Assembly: GCA_028554795.2 (NCBI GenBank)
Contig: JAPYKE020000259.1
Span: 62,001 to 126,000 of the forward strand
DNA length: 64,000 nt
Direction: 5' to 3'
DNA from: Sinohyriopsis cumingii
Lineage: Eukaryota; Mollusca; Bivalvia; Unionida; Unionidae
The position numbers and the translations under genes were made by a program. Shown piece after piece: positions 27,022 to 41,424 of this stretch. The notes below the pieces were generated by a model. The model had not been told where the DNA came from. It worked only from the letters and a program-made list of their open reading frames with translations, and did not search any database. Numbering within the stretch: the stretch's first letter is position 1; each line of letters opens with the position of its first letter.

Positions 27022-28852
27022 AATGCCGATCACTAGCAAACGCCCCAACTTCAATCAAAACACACACCACATGCAATCCTTGCTTATCTTACTTACAGTC
27101 TCAATATGTATTTAATTTCTTCAATGAACTTTATTACCACTTGAGGGATCTTTTCATCGAGGAAACGGTTTCAAAGTGGCTTTCACAAGAACGCGTCATT
27201 ACCAGAAACTTATCACATTTTTCTGCGATTCACTTAAGCGTCTTAAACAGTTGGAGTGTAGCATCTTACTGCAGGGCAAACCACATGTGAAATTGAAAAG
27301 ATTTTTCTATCTGTAACATTAAAGGATTCAATCAACAACTAAAATGAGATTGAAAAATAAATCTAGGCTGTAATTCTTCAGAAAGTCTCACTAAAGCATT
27401 TTTGATTGCACTTGCAAAAATAATTTTATGGGTTTGTCACTGATAAAGACTCTAAAACGTGCATAAAATGCAACCATAAAATGTTCTAGAATTTTTATTT
27501 CATAATATATTTCTAATAATACCGTTGATATGCACAAGTTAATGTGAAGTATGCATTTTTTTTAAATAAGATCCGGATGACATGGTGTGATATGTTTATT
27601 CATATATCTTCAAATAATATTTTGGCTTATTAAGTACGGAGATAAAACTGAACTGCGACAGGATTACAAATTTTATATTGTTTTCTATGCTTCGTGATAA
27701 TGCTACCATAATCATATAGTTTTCCATAGTACCTTTAAAGATTATCTGTATACAGAATAGAAAGTTAATTTATGAAAACGTTTAATTTTTTCAACTGCCT
27801 CTTTATTAAATATTTTAAATTTGACCAGATGTGACAAAACAAATAGTTTCTCAACCTATAATACAAGTCAGTGTATTCAGGTCTTTATGACTCAGCTGCA
27901 AAGCGACACAAGGCCCTTCTGTCAATTTCAAAAGTATGAAAATCAGATTTATTTTCTTTTTCATTTCAGACTTCAAAAGATTATTACCCATGCAAGACCC
28001 AAAGATTCCGACAAAGTATACGGCATCGGCGAGATAATAAAATATTAAATAAAACTGTTCCCAGCACTTTAAATTAGTCTAAAATGACAGCCGTTTTTAC
28101 ATGCATCCGAGATTTAATCACATTTCAATATAATGGCATTGGTATCATGTCTGAGTTCCCTCTGTCACCAAACAGACTTGTTCCTGAATTACAGATATTG
28201 TACGATCAAAATGAAAGCTTATTTATATATTAGGATCTCATTCAACGAGTGTTCATTCACCCCTAACTTTATCTTTTATAATAACCGGTTGAATATTTGG
28301 AAACAAAATTAGATGTTGGAACTATTTTGTCCTTTGCAATTATTAAAAAATGGAATAAAGACACTATCGCAACATTTATGACCTTTTTCATCAACATGCA
28401 TCGTCCCTTTCGTTTGTCATATGGTGTTTTAATATTTTTAGATTTCTACGTTCACCATAAGTCCGGCTTTCAAATCACATATTCAAACTCTTTACAGCAA
28501 GGGCCTTCCTACCAATCGATATGAACAATAATATGGCATCTCTCCTTCCGGTACAGCCATTGTTTAGTCGTAAATTCAAGAAGGTCTAATATGGCAATGA
28601 TTGTGTTATATTTTATGTGTTTTGCTTTGAAGTGACAGGTCTGAGATATTACGATTGAAGCTGAGATTCACGTAAACTTGAGAAAATCGACGATCTTTCG
28701 ACTGGAATACGGTAGGAATTTTATCAATATACAGCTGTAGATGGTACGGAACCAACATGATTCGAATTTGAAACTGATGAGAGGGACTTGCATGTTAGTA
28801 TTCAGATTTTAAAGAGCACCCCACCCCCGCAAGGTTAGTAGCTTCGTGATTT

Positions 28853-28854
<2 letters not shown>

Positions 28855-28922
<68 letters not shown>
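28855..28922. repeat. (GT)n(GA)n microsatellite
   Basis: About 14 GT units followed by about 20 GA units; no SINE body follows, unlike the similar tract at 7941. Confidence 0.95.
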
Positions 28923-28924
<2 letters not shown>

Positions 28925-29361
28925 TTTGATAACAAGCGTTCTTATCATCTGTCAGTTGATGTCAGATGAAGACTGAGTAGGTATGAATTTATCGCCACAC
29001 TATAATTGTGCCCCTGTAAAATGCATACCGTTCTCGGGGGATTACGTATGACGACACCTGTCCGGTCAAGTGACCTTTAAATCAGGTCAACGAGAGTTTT
29101 TGACTGCTTGATTGTCAAGCCAAACTTTGTATTGCACGTATTCATTGCTTGCGTTATTGCTTCACTGAAAGGAGGTTGGGTCTTTAACAAGTTTTCATCA
29201 TACAAACATCTTTAAATCAGTGTATTCATTTTTTAAATCAGAGATCAAGTAATTAAGATACCTATCCAATTATTATTTTCATGCAATCTATGCTTAATCT
29301 ATATCAATAACTTTACATCATCTCTTGTAAAAAGAAATCTTTTCCCAACATGAATATTATC

Positions 29362-29496
<135 letters not shown>

Positions 29497-30626
29497 GCAT
29501 GAGTTCAAACAGAAAACATTTACTATATTCCTTTTAATACTTTAAATGGAAAGTGAAAAGGGATGATTGATCATAATGGTTGGTATTTTGAAAGCATATC
29601 AAATCATGTTTTATATGTTTAATATGGAATGTTTATTTAAAGAGGTGCATTGTACGTGTTTGATAGCACGCGTTATCTGTGTTTTGCTTCGTTGGATATC
29701 TTTGTAATTGATAAATTTATTTTTTCAATAGGTACGGAATTTGACATCCAGATAATTTCAGAGATATCATATGTGATTGATTTTCGATTCAGAAGTTAAA
29801 TTCTGATAAAAATTTCTTGTTAAAATTGTATCTGATGTGGCTTGACGCCGGAAAACGGTATAATTGGAAGATCAAATAGGGAAACACATTTATTGTGCTC
29901 TAAATTTGGAGTAAAATGCCTTACTTTGATCATGAAATGAGTGATTCATTCCCACATAAAGCTATTATCAATCGTCACATCGGACAGTCATGTTTGATTC
30001 ACAAAATAAAAACCAAAATTTAAACTGGCGTCAGCTACACGCTGGTACGGATAGCAAAATTGTAGAACTAACAAGTGGTGAAAGGAACAATAGTCCATTA
30101 CGCATTCTAGGACAATAGTATGTTAAAAAACGAAATTAAAATGCCATAACCCTACACAAATTTGTATATCTGGCAGCCAAATCGTCCAACTCACTCTGCT
30201 GGGAAAGAAAATAAGACCTTTTGTGAACTGTTAACCTATCGGATAAATATGTAAAACGATAAAACGTTTAATGTGTTATTTATGTTCTTGACGCTTTTTG
30301 TATGTCTGTGTCGTTTGTATGAGTATCTGCGTTTAATCGATTGATTTATCGATCAATTGATTGAGCGATTAATGAGCAGACAATAGTGAAACGTTATAAT
30401 CTTTGGAGAGTGTGTGTACGTGCGTGTATGTCGGTTGTCCAATGACCTACTCATTAGATACGTTGGCTGTTGGATGTAGGTGTGGTTGGTCCCTTTAAGC
30501 TGGGTAGTCGCTTTTTGCTTAAAGTAGAACAGTGACACCGGTTTAATTCGAACCTTGCGCATTCCGAATTCTTTTAAAATCTGAATAATTTCAGAAGGGT
30601 ACCGTATTACTCGCGTATACATTACG

Positions 30627-30880
<254 letters not shown>

Positions 30881-32012
30881 CCCACTTGTAGCGATTATAT
30901 AGAGTACCTGTTACAGAACTAACATGAAAATGACATGTTTTTATATATGCACTGTTTATTCCAAAATATATACGGTACAAAAGACATTGGGAAAATCGAC
31001 AGACTTGACTGTACACGAGTATACTTTATCCAGGTCATCGTTAACTACAGATATACCTATTTAAAGGACCGACATTGTATTGTTTAGCAACGATATAGGT
31101 GTGAAAAAGGTAAATGACATGACCTTATGATTTTCATTTCTTATATATAAATGAAGCATGTATATTGTCTAGACAGTCACACATTAAATTTCGTCAAGGT
31201 CGACCAATTCGAAAACGTACAATTTATGAGAAATCTACTGATTTTTTTTTTGACCGGCTTATTATCTATATTTGACAGAGCCACACCTCCAGTAAGCTAA
31301 TCGACAGATCATAAAAGATATTCGTGTCTAAACCCTCGTTTAAGGGATACTAAAGGTCACCCATGCTAATTGCCCTTTACAGTTCTATAGAGGGAGACAT
31401 AAAAGAAAGTACCGGCCTACTCGAATATCAATATTTTAAGTTTTCAATAAATGTTCACAGCAGACTGGGTCTGAAATTTTTTTTAACACACTTGTAAAAA
31501 TTAAATAATAAAACGAGACACATAACTTTAGTAACCATATCAATTCCATCAGGAATTATGTAAATTTTACACGGAATCGGTATAATGTTTGGGATAATGA
31601 TAGTCGATTATGAAATATACTTTGTGGTTAACGCTTGAAAATTATGACGCGAATAGAGCCTTAACATTTATTGAATGGTTTACTCTGACAAAACAATTTA
31701 AATCTGGGGCTCAATGACTCGGAATAAATAACCCATGAAATAGCAAAAATTTGGTCTTTCTTCAAGAGAAAAACCCGAAGAATTATTTGGCGTATGGCAT
31801 TTGATTGAGTACCTTTGACATAGGAATACCCTTGACGAACACATGTCAGCTCATGTTAAATGCACAGAACATTAGCAGGAACAGCGTGTGTTTCTTTCAT
31901 GAAATATTAATTTATTTTTTAATTATTGAACAAAACGAAATTTGCAGGCGAGGCTGATCCAGAAAATATTTCTTTTTATGAAGATCTGGTTTCCGAAAAC
32001 GAGTGGATGCTT

Positions 32013-32026
32013 AATAAATAAATAGA

Positions 32027-32069
<43 letters not shown>

Positions 32070-32071
32070 AT
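32013..32071. repeat. (AAAT)n microsatellite
   Basis: About 14 AAAT/AATA units, with one ATAG interruption at the start. Confidence 0.95.
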
Positions 32072-32506
32072 ATGTGCAGGGTTTCACGGTATAGCAGCAA
32101 AGCCCTGGTTATACAGTGGTGAGTAAAGTTTAGGTCGTAAAAATGTAAAAGTAAAACAAAATCATTTAAAATCTCTATGAATATTAACTTTTCAAAAAAC
32201 GTTAAACATAGTTACCTTTAAGGTTATTGATAAATGGCGAACATGTTAAAATTGTTATGGTACATAAATCAAATTACAACCGTGTAAAAGGTAAAATAAG
32301 AACAAAATATAGGCTCATTATTTCTTATATAGACCTCAGTCTTTTAGCAAGTCTGTGATTTTCTCTTGTGATACAAAATCAAAAAGGTTCCTTAACTGAG
32401 TTGACATCAAACAAAAAGAAAAACGTTTTTGTCTTTCAGACGCATCTTATGAGTAATACGGTGTATCTTCCTAGTCGCTAACGACACATTACAACTTCAT
32501 TTCTGC

Positions 32507-32669
32507 ATCTAATATGTAATCAAATAAATCATAGTTGTGACAAATTAATAAGTCGATTCTTTAAAAAGATTAGGGCAAATTCCAAAGAGATAATTTAAAC
32601 GATTAATGATACATGCCAAATCCGAATCCAGCTGTTTTCTGTGTAAAAAGCCCTTAATTGTTTTTGCAG

Positions 32670-32671
<2 letters not shown>
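32507..32671. repeat. Duplicated block, copy 1
   Basis: About 165 bp starting CTAATATGTAATCAAATAAA and running through AAAAAGATTAGGGCAAATTC and CAAATCCGAATCCAGCTG to TTTTTGCAGT is repeated about 690 bp further on (33198). This copy ends directly at an (AAAT)n tract. Confidence 0.8.
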
Positions 32672-32708
<37 letters not shown>

Positions 32709-32711
32709 ATA
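32668..32711. repeat. (AAAT)n microsatellite
   Basis: About 10 units at the end of a duplicated block. Confidence 0.95.
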
Positions 32712-33197
32712 TGAATTAAGGTAGATCAAGGAAGTGACCCGGAGTGGATAATTTCCATCCAAGACTTATTTCCATGCTGGAAATAGTTTAGAATCGTGTA
32801 TTGTCATTTTACAAGAGGTTACAATTGAACTTGAATGTAGGGACCATCGGTTGTAATTTAGACAGATTTTACACTTTAGTTTAATAGAACAACAATGACT
32901 TTAGTTCAATTGGATAGCTAGCTGTACGCTTTTTCTGTCAGTTACTGCCATATAAATCAATTTATAAGATTTTCGTGAAGTTAAAATGAATTGTACAGTA
33001 ACGCATCATGTGTGAGGCTTTTGCGAAGCACCAGATTACGTTAATAGCACGTTCGACACTAAACTTTTACGTTCAACGTATTATTTTATCACTATCAACA
33101 ATCCAAATACATTGAACCTACTTAACCCCTCACAAAGCGCTGGCAAATTAATGGAAACATCAATTTCTAGTAGTTATAGATATGGAAAATTGCACCT

Positions 33198-33358
33198 AAT
33201 ATGCAGTCAAATAAATCATAGTTGTGACAAATTAATAAGTCCATTCTTTAAAAAGATTAGGGCAAATTCCAAAGAGATCATTTAAGTGATCAATGCTCCA
33301 TGCCAAATCCGAATCCAGCTGTTTTCCGTGTGCAAAAGCCCTTACAATTTTTGCAGTG
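33198..33358. repeat. Duplicated block, copy 2
   Basis: Same orientation as the block at 32507 and roughly 90% identical by eye, including CATAGTTGTGACAAATTAAT and CAAATCCGAATCCAGCTG. It ends TTTTTGCAGT but continues into GGGGTGG instead of (AAAT)n. Confidence 0.8.
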
Positions 33359-34958
33359 GGGTGGAAGCATTTCGGAAAAGATCGGCCGGGTCAGAAGTTT
33401 AGTCGATCGCAGAATGCCACCTACAGACATATAATACCGCTATTATACATGTAAAAACTCAACACTTCTCTTAACAAAAAATGTTTTGACCGCGGTAAAT
33501 GCCACCCCTACCCACCCTCGTTCCAGTCTCAAGTACATGATTTTAATCATTCAATTATCTTACAGGTGACTACACTGTACTACTGATTAATGTGTGCAAC
33601 ATGGAATATGATTGCCTGAACAACTATTTTAGCGATCTGAGTCTAGTTTTAGAGAGAGACAGAGAGAGATGTACGTAATAGCAATATATACAGTATGCAG
33701 CAGAATTTGATCTCTTGAAAAGTCCCTTCGATCCAGTTGGGGGCGCAGTTGGGATTTTGTCGGGGGGGGGGGGGTTAAAATATTTTGCAGTTGAACGTTT
33801 TATATTATTTCACATTCACGTTCCTGTAACGGGGGCAATTCTTCCCAAAACTTATATTTAGGAGTGGCAACTGAGGGACAACTGTAGTAGTCCCGTGCCT
33901 CCACTGTATCTGTCTGTCTGTCAGTATATAAATTCCGATGGCTAACAAGGCCACAAGGCCAAATGAAATATTTGGCGATGAACGTGATAGGGCCGACGAT
34001 GATATAGGGATATATGGCAATACTTAATGGAATTTATCACCTGTTGAGTTCAGATGAATTCGGAAGCTTACATAAAAATGCAGGTATAATGAGTCAGGTG
34101 TTAAGAATCGTCGGACAGTATATACCAGTATACCTTTGTCATCACCAGGTACGAAATTCTTACAGGTGGAATGTTTATGGCCAATCATGTCACCTCATTT
34201 ATCTCAAATGGGAATAGCTATTGATATTTAGCATGAAAATTACACTGCAATCATGGTAATTGATCACACAGTGAGATTCAACATGTGCGGACGCATATGA
34301 TGCAAAGTGTAAAACTTGCAATTTGCACACACCTTTCCGCCATGACTAATCAACTATTTGCATGAATTCGTTCCCTATGCCTTAACAAAATTTGGAAAAT
34401 GCAGCCTGTTAAGACTTTAGTGTTTTGTTCGAGACCGAAATGCAACTGCCAGGCAAATAGTTTTGGAGATTTTATATCAATTTTAAACTTTAAAATGTAT
34501 CATTTAACTTCTTTTTTTAAAAGCATTTTATTGGTGGGGGGACAGGTTTCCATTGCAACACTATTAGGAACTGTGTGCTTTGATTGCAATAATTTTAAAA
34601 ATAAAATAAAAGTTTAAAAAAAATCATAACATTAATCAACCGTAAAACTTTAGGTTTGTGCTCAACTTAATTCAAAAGTTCGCAAACATGAAAAATGACC
34701 AATAAACTAATGTATCAATCAGAATAGTGGCCACCACTTAGCTGCCAGACCAATCAACTAACTTTGACGGTCAAGCAATTTTTCCCCAGTATAAATTTTT
34801 CACAAAACATATAAAATCATAGCCTAAATCTATTTGCCTGAAACTGAAATCAATTTAGAAAGTGATACTTTCTCCCATATTGACTCAAAGTGTGTTAAAA
34901 ATTCGGTTGGTATCGTGCCACGTTTACAAGAAACCCAGACGGCCAGAATAGGGAACTA

Positions 34959-35003
34959 GAGAGAGAGAGACAGACAAACAGACAGACAGATAGATGGATA
35001 GAT
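34959..35003. repeat. (GA)n(CAGA)n(TAGA)n tract
   Basis: Short imperfect compound tract. Confidence 0.85.
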
Positions 35004-35581
35004 AAGTAACGAGAGAGTGAGAAGCTTCGGTAAATTTATCATTGGTCGTCTCTTTGGCTCTGGTGTATTTGATCACTTAAATTACTATCATCAAGAAATA
35101 TATGCTTTTCATTACAAACATTTATCGTCAGTCAATTATAGGCTGTTGCGAAAAAACTCTGTTCCGGTCTCATGTGATATTGCATGATTAAATATCATTA
35201 CATGATTGTGTTCAGCAATATGGGGGACGTTTGTTACAGTAACGTAGAGTACCATTTTACATCCAAAGTCTTTCTTGTGAAGCAAACACTGGCTCTTCGT
35301 CTGGTCCCAGAATGACATTAAATGAAATTAAAATTCTTCAAACATTATGTCATGCAGACAAATGACCGCATTCAACCTCGTACTCAAAGGAAATATTTCA
35401 TATTAGGCTTAGAAATAGCTACGGTTGGTTAATTTATAAAACTATCGAAACTGTGTTTGATAGCGGGCTACAGTTAGTCGTAAATATCACATATTAAAGC
35501 GTGAAGAATCACAAGATGGAGAATGCAGTTACTTTGCAATGATTTTGTTAAAACTGTAACAATTGATTGATTGATTGATTG

Positions 35582-35720
<139 letters not shown>

Positions 35721-36112
35721 CAATGAGAACAGTTTCTATTACTCTAAGTCATTTCACAAGTTATAGGCATTACTTCTGCCTACTCGACATTATGCATTAT
35801 GCATTACTTTTTCCTAAATCAAAAACATAACAAACAAACAATAAAAAACAACAAAAAACAACGTTGCATACCATCCGGCATAAATTATCATTTAGTTTGA
35901 TTCTTTATATTTTCCAAAAGGGGCCTAAGAACCCAGAGATTTTCCACAATCCAACACCACCACACGGCTTTTGCAATGAAGACACTGAAATTGAACCCGT
36001 CACTGGATGCTTAGCAATTGGTTTGCTGCTATGTTATCTGCACCAATGGTTTGCTTTACTATGCACAGAGCGTGAGACATATTTTCATATAAAATACATT
36101 TTTAAAAATCAT

Positions 36113-36331
36113 GTACCAATTATATTCCCTTATAAGTCTATTCCAACTGTAAACTGCATAAACCTAGATCTGCCGTCGCATAATGCGCTGGTAGATCTGG
36201 ATCTGTACAGTTTGTTAGGAATAATCCGTAGAACAAATAATATAGACCCTGATCTGTAGACGCATTATGCTACGGCAGATCAGGATCTTTGTTGTTTGCA
36301 GATTGCCTGGACTTATAAGCGAGTACAGACG
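36113..36331. mobile_element. Palindromic TIR repeat family P, copy 3 (most complete)
   Basis: The left end CTTATAAGTCTATTCCAAC and the right end, read in reverse as CGCTTATAAGTCCAGGCAA, form inverted termini. Inside lie two hairpin units in tandem: TAGATCTGCCG, GCATAATGC, GGTAGATCTGG (about 36165-36205) and CCTGATCTG, GCATTATGC, CAGATCAGG (about 36247-36285). The second has perfect 9-bp outer arms. No coding capacity; likely a MITE. Confidence 0.7.
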
Positions 36332-36916
36332 GTATATAACTTGGGATCGTCGGGGGGGGGGGGTGTATACATTCAACCACGGCTCCCGCAGAACTAACAC
36401 AACGCATACTTTGTTTGGCATTTTTATTTGTCTCTGCACATTTTGACACAGCGGGAGTTTCACCGCATGTCTGGGGGTCAAAATTATTGCTTTGCAAGCC
36501 TTCTTCGCCCCATCATATGTTTTATATTTCGTTCATAAGTGTGTTTTGTGGCTGGGTCAGGAGCATGGTTGAGCGTAAAGATATTAATCTGCCAAAAATA
36601 TAATTATAGGTCGTGCATAGTCTTGACACATTTGTGAAGCGCACGAATGGAAGTACGGACAGTCCGGACAGATTGTCACCAATGTGTTGAAAGTCGGACA
36701 GAAAACTGTTTCAATTATCAACTTCGGATTCTATTGTTCACGTAATATCAATGAGCTCCAAGTATCCGAACACAACTGAAAATTTGTTTTTATCGACAAC
36801 TTTCTAAAAATTAATTAGAAAATGATTATATACGATCAAATTCGGTAGGTATATACAAATGGAGAACATGCAGATGGAGAAAAATAAAAGTCCACTTAAT
36901 ATTTAAGAACCATTCA

Positions 36917-36989
36917 AAGATTAAAGTTTCGTACGATATTTTCAATGAAGAGAGTCTTCATTCAAAATAGCGCACGAAACTTTAATCTT
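36917..36989. repeat. 73-bp inverted repeat with a 3-bp loop
   Basis: Left arm 36917-36951 (AAGATTAAAGTTTCGTACG) and right arm 36955-36989 are reverse complements at about 32 of 35 positions. It lies in the Wnt5 intron and would form a near-cruciform or RNA hairpin. Confidence 0.7.
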
Positions 36990-37968
36990 AACAAGATGAT
37001 TCATTTGACCGGATCATAACTTTGTGGGAGGGCTAGGTTTTGACGTTTCTCATGTTATTCCCTAGGTGTATGTATTTAGTTTACCTTTGCTTTTTACGTC
37101 TCTTTTATCTGCATCACAATGTCAACTCAAGCTCTATTAAAACACGGTAGCGAGGAACACGTCCTAATGCGCTCCGGTTCAGACCTTTTGAATGAGCTTT
37201 GCGCAAATGGTACATAAATCTATTGAAGAGAATTAGAATGATATTATTAAGGACCGGCACTCTCAAATCTCGTCATAGTTCCGTGGATATCGTACTGGTT
37301 TGGTTGAATTGAGGTACAAGAACGAATTTTGAAGAACTACACAAAACAGACTTAACTAAGCTTAAAGAGATTTTGAATGAGTTCATTGCATTAAAGTATA
37401 ACGTAGCATTATGAGGTTTAAAGTGCCTGAATATGATATGTTTGCAATAAATGCGTGGACAATACTGGCTCAGATTTCATTTTCCTGTCAAGGATAGCGT
37501 GTGTAGAGATGCGTAATTAATTCCACCACCTCCAATCGTGGATGGAATACATAATATTTATATCAACATCCAAAATCTTAAGTTTTTTTTTTAATTAACC
37601 GTGTGTAGTCTGTCGCTGATTTGAAGTTTAGGAATATCCTCCACAGGTGATTGGACAAGTTTAGCTTCTTTTTCCCTATTAAACGAAAAATACTAGATGA
37701 AATGTGTTCATCAGCTATGTCTTATATTTCTTTCAAAAGTGCTGATCGCCATCGTTCTTTTATGGAAAAATATAGTTTGGCTTAACGTCTAAGCCTCAAT
37801 ACATCGTTGTTGAAGAAACGCTTTTTCAACGTTCTTTTGTGAGCGAATAAACCATTTTATAGCTGTCTAAGTAGCGCTAGTTTTATACGTTAACAGTTGA
37901 ATGTAATATATGAAATTAAAGTTTATGAAAACAATCCAAAGCCATACCTTATTTCTCGCATTTCAAGT

Positions 37969-38498
37969 AGAGAATATAATGTATAAACACAGAGAAATAG
38001 AATGCATGAACATAGAGAATAGAATGTATGAACATAAAGAATAGAATGCATGAACATAGAGAATAGAATGAATGAACATAGAGAATAGAATGCATGAACA
38101 TAGAGAATATAATGAATGAACATAGAGAATAGAATGCATGAACATAAAGAATAGAATGTATGAATATAGAGAATAGAATGAATGAGCATAGAGAATAGAA
38201 TGCATGAACATAAAGAATATAATGTATGAACATAGAGAATAGAATGAATGAACATAGAGAATAGAATGCATGAACATAGAGAATAGAATGCATGAACATA
38301 AAGAATAGAATGTATGAACATAGAGAATAGAATGAATGAACATAGAGAATATAATGAATGAACATAGAGAATAGAATGCATGAACATAGAGAATAGAATG
38401 TATGAACATAAAGAATAGAATGAATGAACATAGAGAATAGAATGTATGAACATAAAGAATAGAATGCATGAACATAGATAACAGAATGCATGAACATA
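37969..38498. repeat. 22-bp minisatellite, about 24 copies, open in all minus frames
   Basis: The unit is GAATAGAATGCATGAACATA plus GA, with variants TGTATG, TGAATG, ATATAATG and ATAAAG. The minus strand is nearly free of stops in all three frames, giving three overlapping open frames of about 200 codons that read as hydrophobic 22-residue repeats (for example SILYVHAFYSLC). It lies in the Wnt5 intron and is an artefact of the repeat, not a gene. Confidence 0.95.
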
Positions 38499-38940
38499 TG
38501 CCACAAAAAACACATGCGCGCACACATAGACAACTACACAAAAAGAAGGAAAAAAGAAAAGCCATCAAATTAAAATTAACTGCGACCATACATTTCATTT
38601 ATTTCAGTTCTTATTCTTTCTAAAATATTTTACCTCATTAATAAAAAGCAACGCTTTAGAATATGTTACTGCAGTATAATCTCTTTACGTTGCTATGTTC
38701 AAAAAAAGGTGTAACATAGGGCAATTTTTTCTATGAACATTTCGTTGATTAACAGTCAGGCACAAATACACACAGTCACGATTAGAATTTATACAATACT
38801 GCAGCTCAGATTGGCTCTCTTACTTGAAATAAATGTCACCATTACGTCGACAAGATGAAATAACTTTTGACAACTTATGAAAGGCGAGAACTAACTAATG
38901 TCTCATAAATTAATCTCACTCACAATTTTTGCATCGTCAT

Positions 38941-38943
<3 letters not shown>

Positions 38944-38985
<42 letters not shown>
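38944..38985. repeat. (CT)n microsatellite
   Basis: About 20 CT units. Confidence 0.95.
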
Positions 38986-38988
<3 letters not shown>

Positions 38989-39971
38989 CATGCACAAGTA
39001 CATATACGAACACAAAATACTTATTTTCTTCCACCAGATATAGTGTTCAGGTGACTCATTGGGCAAACAATAGCATTTTCATATTCCTTTAATATTTTTA
39101 AATACAATAACTAACGCAATAATGTAAACTTGAAGTATCGACCTCTACTCTCTTCAAATATTTAATTTACAAATTTTATTTGCAAACCGTCTCTCTTATA
39201 GCAGAGACAGGTAATTCATGTTTAACCGCTGTACTTGAAGAAATCTTACATCACTCACTTCCAATCTTTGATGATGGAAAATGAATATTCATTTACCATT
39301 GCTGTTTCAACACCTTGTCATAATCAATTTTCTTTAACAAAAGTAGCAAGAAAAATTACCCTCTTATAAGAAATAAATCATTGTCTGCACAAGCTGGTGA
39401 CGGCTGTGTGTGGAGATCAATCCTTTGAATTATATTCCTAATTTAAATCCCTTTATCAGTTAACAAACACGGCAGTACCATCAGCGCGTGTCTTCAAGAC
39501 TTCATATTTAAGAATTTCTACTCAGAGAACAAACATCCAAAACTGCGCCTGATTCAAAACCTCTATGGTGGAAACAACTGTACTATTTCGGATGCAAACG
39601 GATTACAAAATCAGAGGAACATTTTAGTATTGAAGTGAAATTGTTTCAACAAAACTGAACAAATGCCAAAAAGTGCACCTTAAACGCCATAAACTGTACT
39701 TAAAAGAACGTACAGCTACAACCAAAATACGAGCTGCATCAGCCAAGAGTACATGTTTACCAAAATGGCTTTTATTATAGTGGATTTGGAGCGGAATAAC
39801 TGTAGTTGTCAATAAATTCTGATCGTAATGAAACCTTTCATTCCTTCATTCGTTCGCTTCTTTCTTTCCTGCACTGTTTTGTTTAATCTACAAGTATGTC
39901 ATAATTTGCTTGCATGTTCGAAATTATTTAACAAACCTGTTATATTGTTTACATTATATATATTGGACAAA

Positions 39972-39974
<3 letters not shown>

Positions 39975-40015
<41 letters not shown>

Positions 40016-40296
40016 GAACAATTTTTCAGTCATATCACTACGATGTCTGCAGTATGACAGTTTATAGTGATGTCTAGCACTGGAGCATCATGCCGCAGAC
40101 ATGTAGCATCATGTCCCACACACATTATCCTGACACCAGCCTGACCAGTACTAACACTGACCTCTTAATGCTGAACGCCAAGTGAGGGAGCTGCTAGTAC
40201 CATTTTTAAAGTCTTTTGTTTGACTCTGCCGGGGTTAGATCCTGCGACCTCTCGTGTCCGAGGCGGACTCTCTATCACTTAGGCCACCGGAGCGGT
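39975..40296 (-). mobile_element. tRNA-derived SINE, family A, copy 6, in the Wnt5 intron
   Basis: On the plus strand a (GT)n tract (39975-40010) is followed by AACAATTTTTCAGTCATATC, then GTGATGTCTAGCACTGGAGC and CATCATGTCCCAC. It ends in the reversed tRNA-like head, GTCCGAGGCGGACTC and AGGCCACCGGAGCGG. It lies in the 23.6-kb intron in the same orientation as Wnt5. Confidence 0.85.
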
Positions 40297-41281
40297 GTTA
40301 ATTATAGAAGATTGTTGGTGATGCTGTATTGGTTTTTGTCATTATTATTATTATTATTACTGGACTTGTCTATAAATATGGTCATGTAAGTCCAGTTTTC
40401 ATTCCAATAACTTGTTTCGCATTAGTCGTTTCATTTTGTGAAGTGTTTGTTTTCATAGCTAAAATCGTTGTGAACATTTCATTTCTCTGTTTCGATATAT
40501 TCACATGCATCTATCTGTAAGGCAAGAAATATTTTCTTTACACCTCAGTGAACATTAATTACAGCGTCATCTGTCTTCCAGTGAGAACCACAATTCACGG
40601 CAGTTCATCCCTCAGTTAAGGAAACTCACATCAGTAGGTTCACGAACCCATTGCAACGATTTATATGCCGTTTCTGTATCGTGACAGGAACCCATCATTG
40701 TTATAACACAGAAAGGTCATGGTATTTTGTTTAATACTGCCATCACTGTGATTGATAGATCGGTGTCCATAAAATGCAAATAATAGACTACTCGGATATC
40801 GTGTTTCTCAACTCCGTTTTGAAGAGAGCACCCTAAAGGGCACCTCAAAACAGACTGGAGGATACTACATCAACTGGTCTCTGATATCTTTAAAAAAAAT
40901 TAAAGTTAATTTTTTTTTCAAGGAATTACTTGGATGGTTCGGCTGTGTCTGCGGCCAACTGGAGGACCCGTTGTGTCTTTATTTATTTGTTGTATTTTCT
41001 CAGTTTGGTCATTCTTAACGCTTTATTTTTGTTTCTTAAAATATTGAGTGTTTAAAATTTTGTTTTTCTTCGCATGTGAGAATTTGGTGGAGACAAATTA
41101 ACGCAGGTGCGAGCGTCATTCTTCAATTCATTAGTTTTATTAAAAAATACTTTTCTGCTAGAATGCATATATATAATTCGGACAAATCGTATACAGATTG
41201 ATTGTTTCTTTCTTTGTTTCATTCTTGCTTACTTTCTTTCTGTCTCTGTCCCTTCCTCTCCGTCTCTCTGGGTCTCTGTCT

Positions 41282-41334
41282 CTGTCACTCTCTCTCTCTC
41301 TCTCTCTTTATATATATATATCCTCTCTCTCTCT

Positions 41335-41423
<89 letters not shown>
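41282..41423. repeat. Compound (CT)n(TA)n microsatellite
   Basis: Two alternating CT and TA blocks, the last TA block (41338-41423) about 43 units. Confidence 0.97.

Positions 41424-41424
<1 letters not shown>

Noticed and set aside
37923..38598. Three overlapping open frames of about 200 codons on the minus strand, resembling membrane proteins
   Set aside because: They are translations of a 22-bp tandem repeat in three frames, with no unique domain.
40815..40865. Short inverted repeat around GCACCCTAAAGGGC
   Set aside because: Arms are short and interrupted, and nothing marks it as a histone-type or other functional stem-loop.
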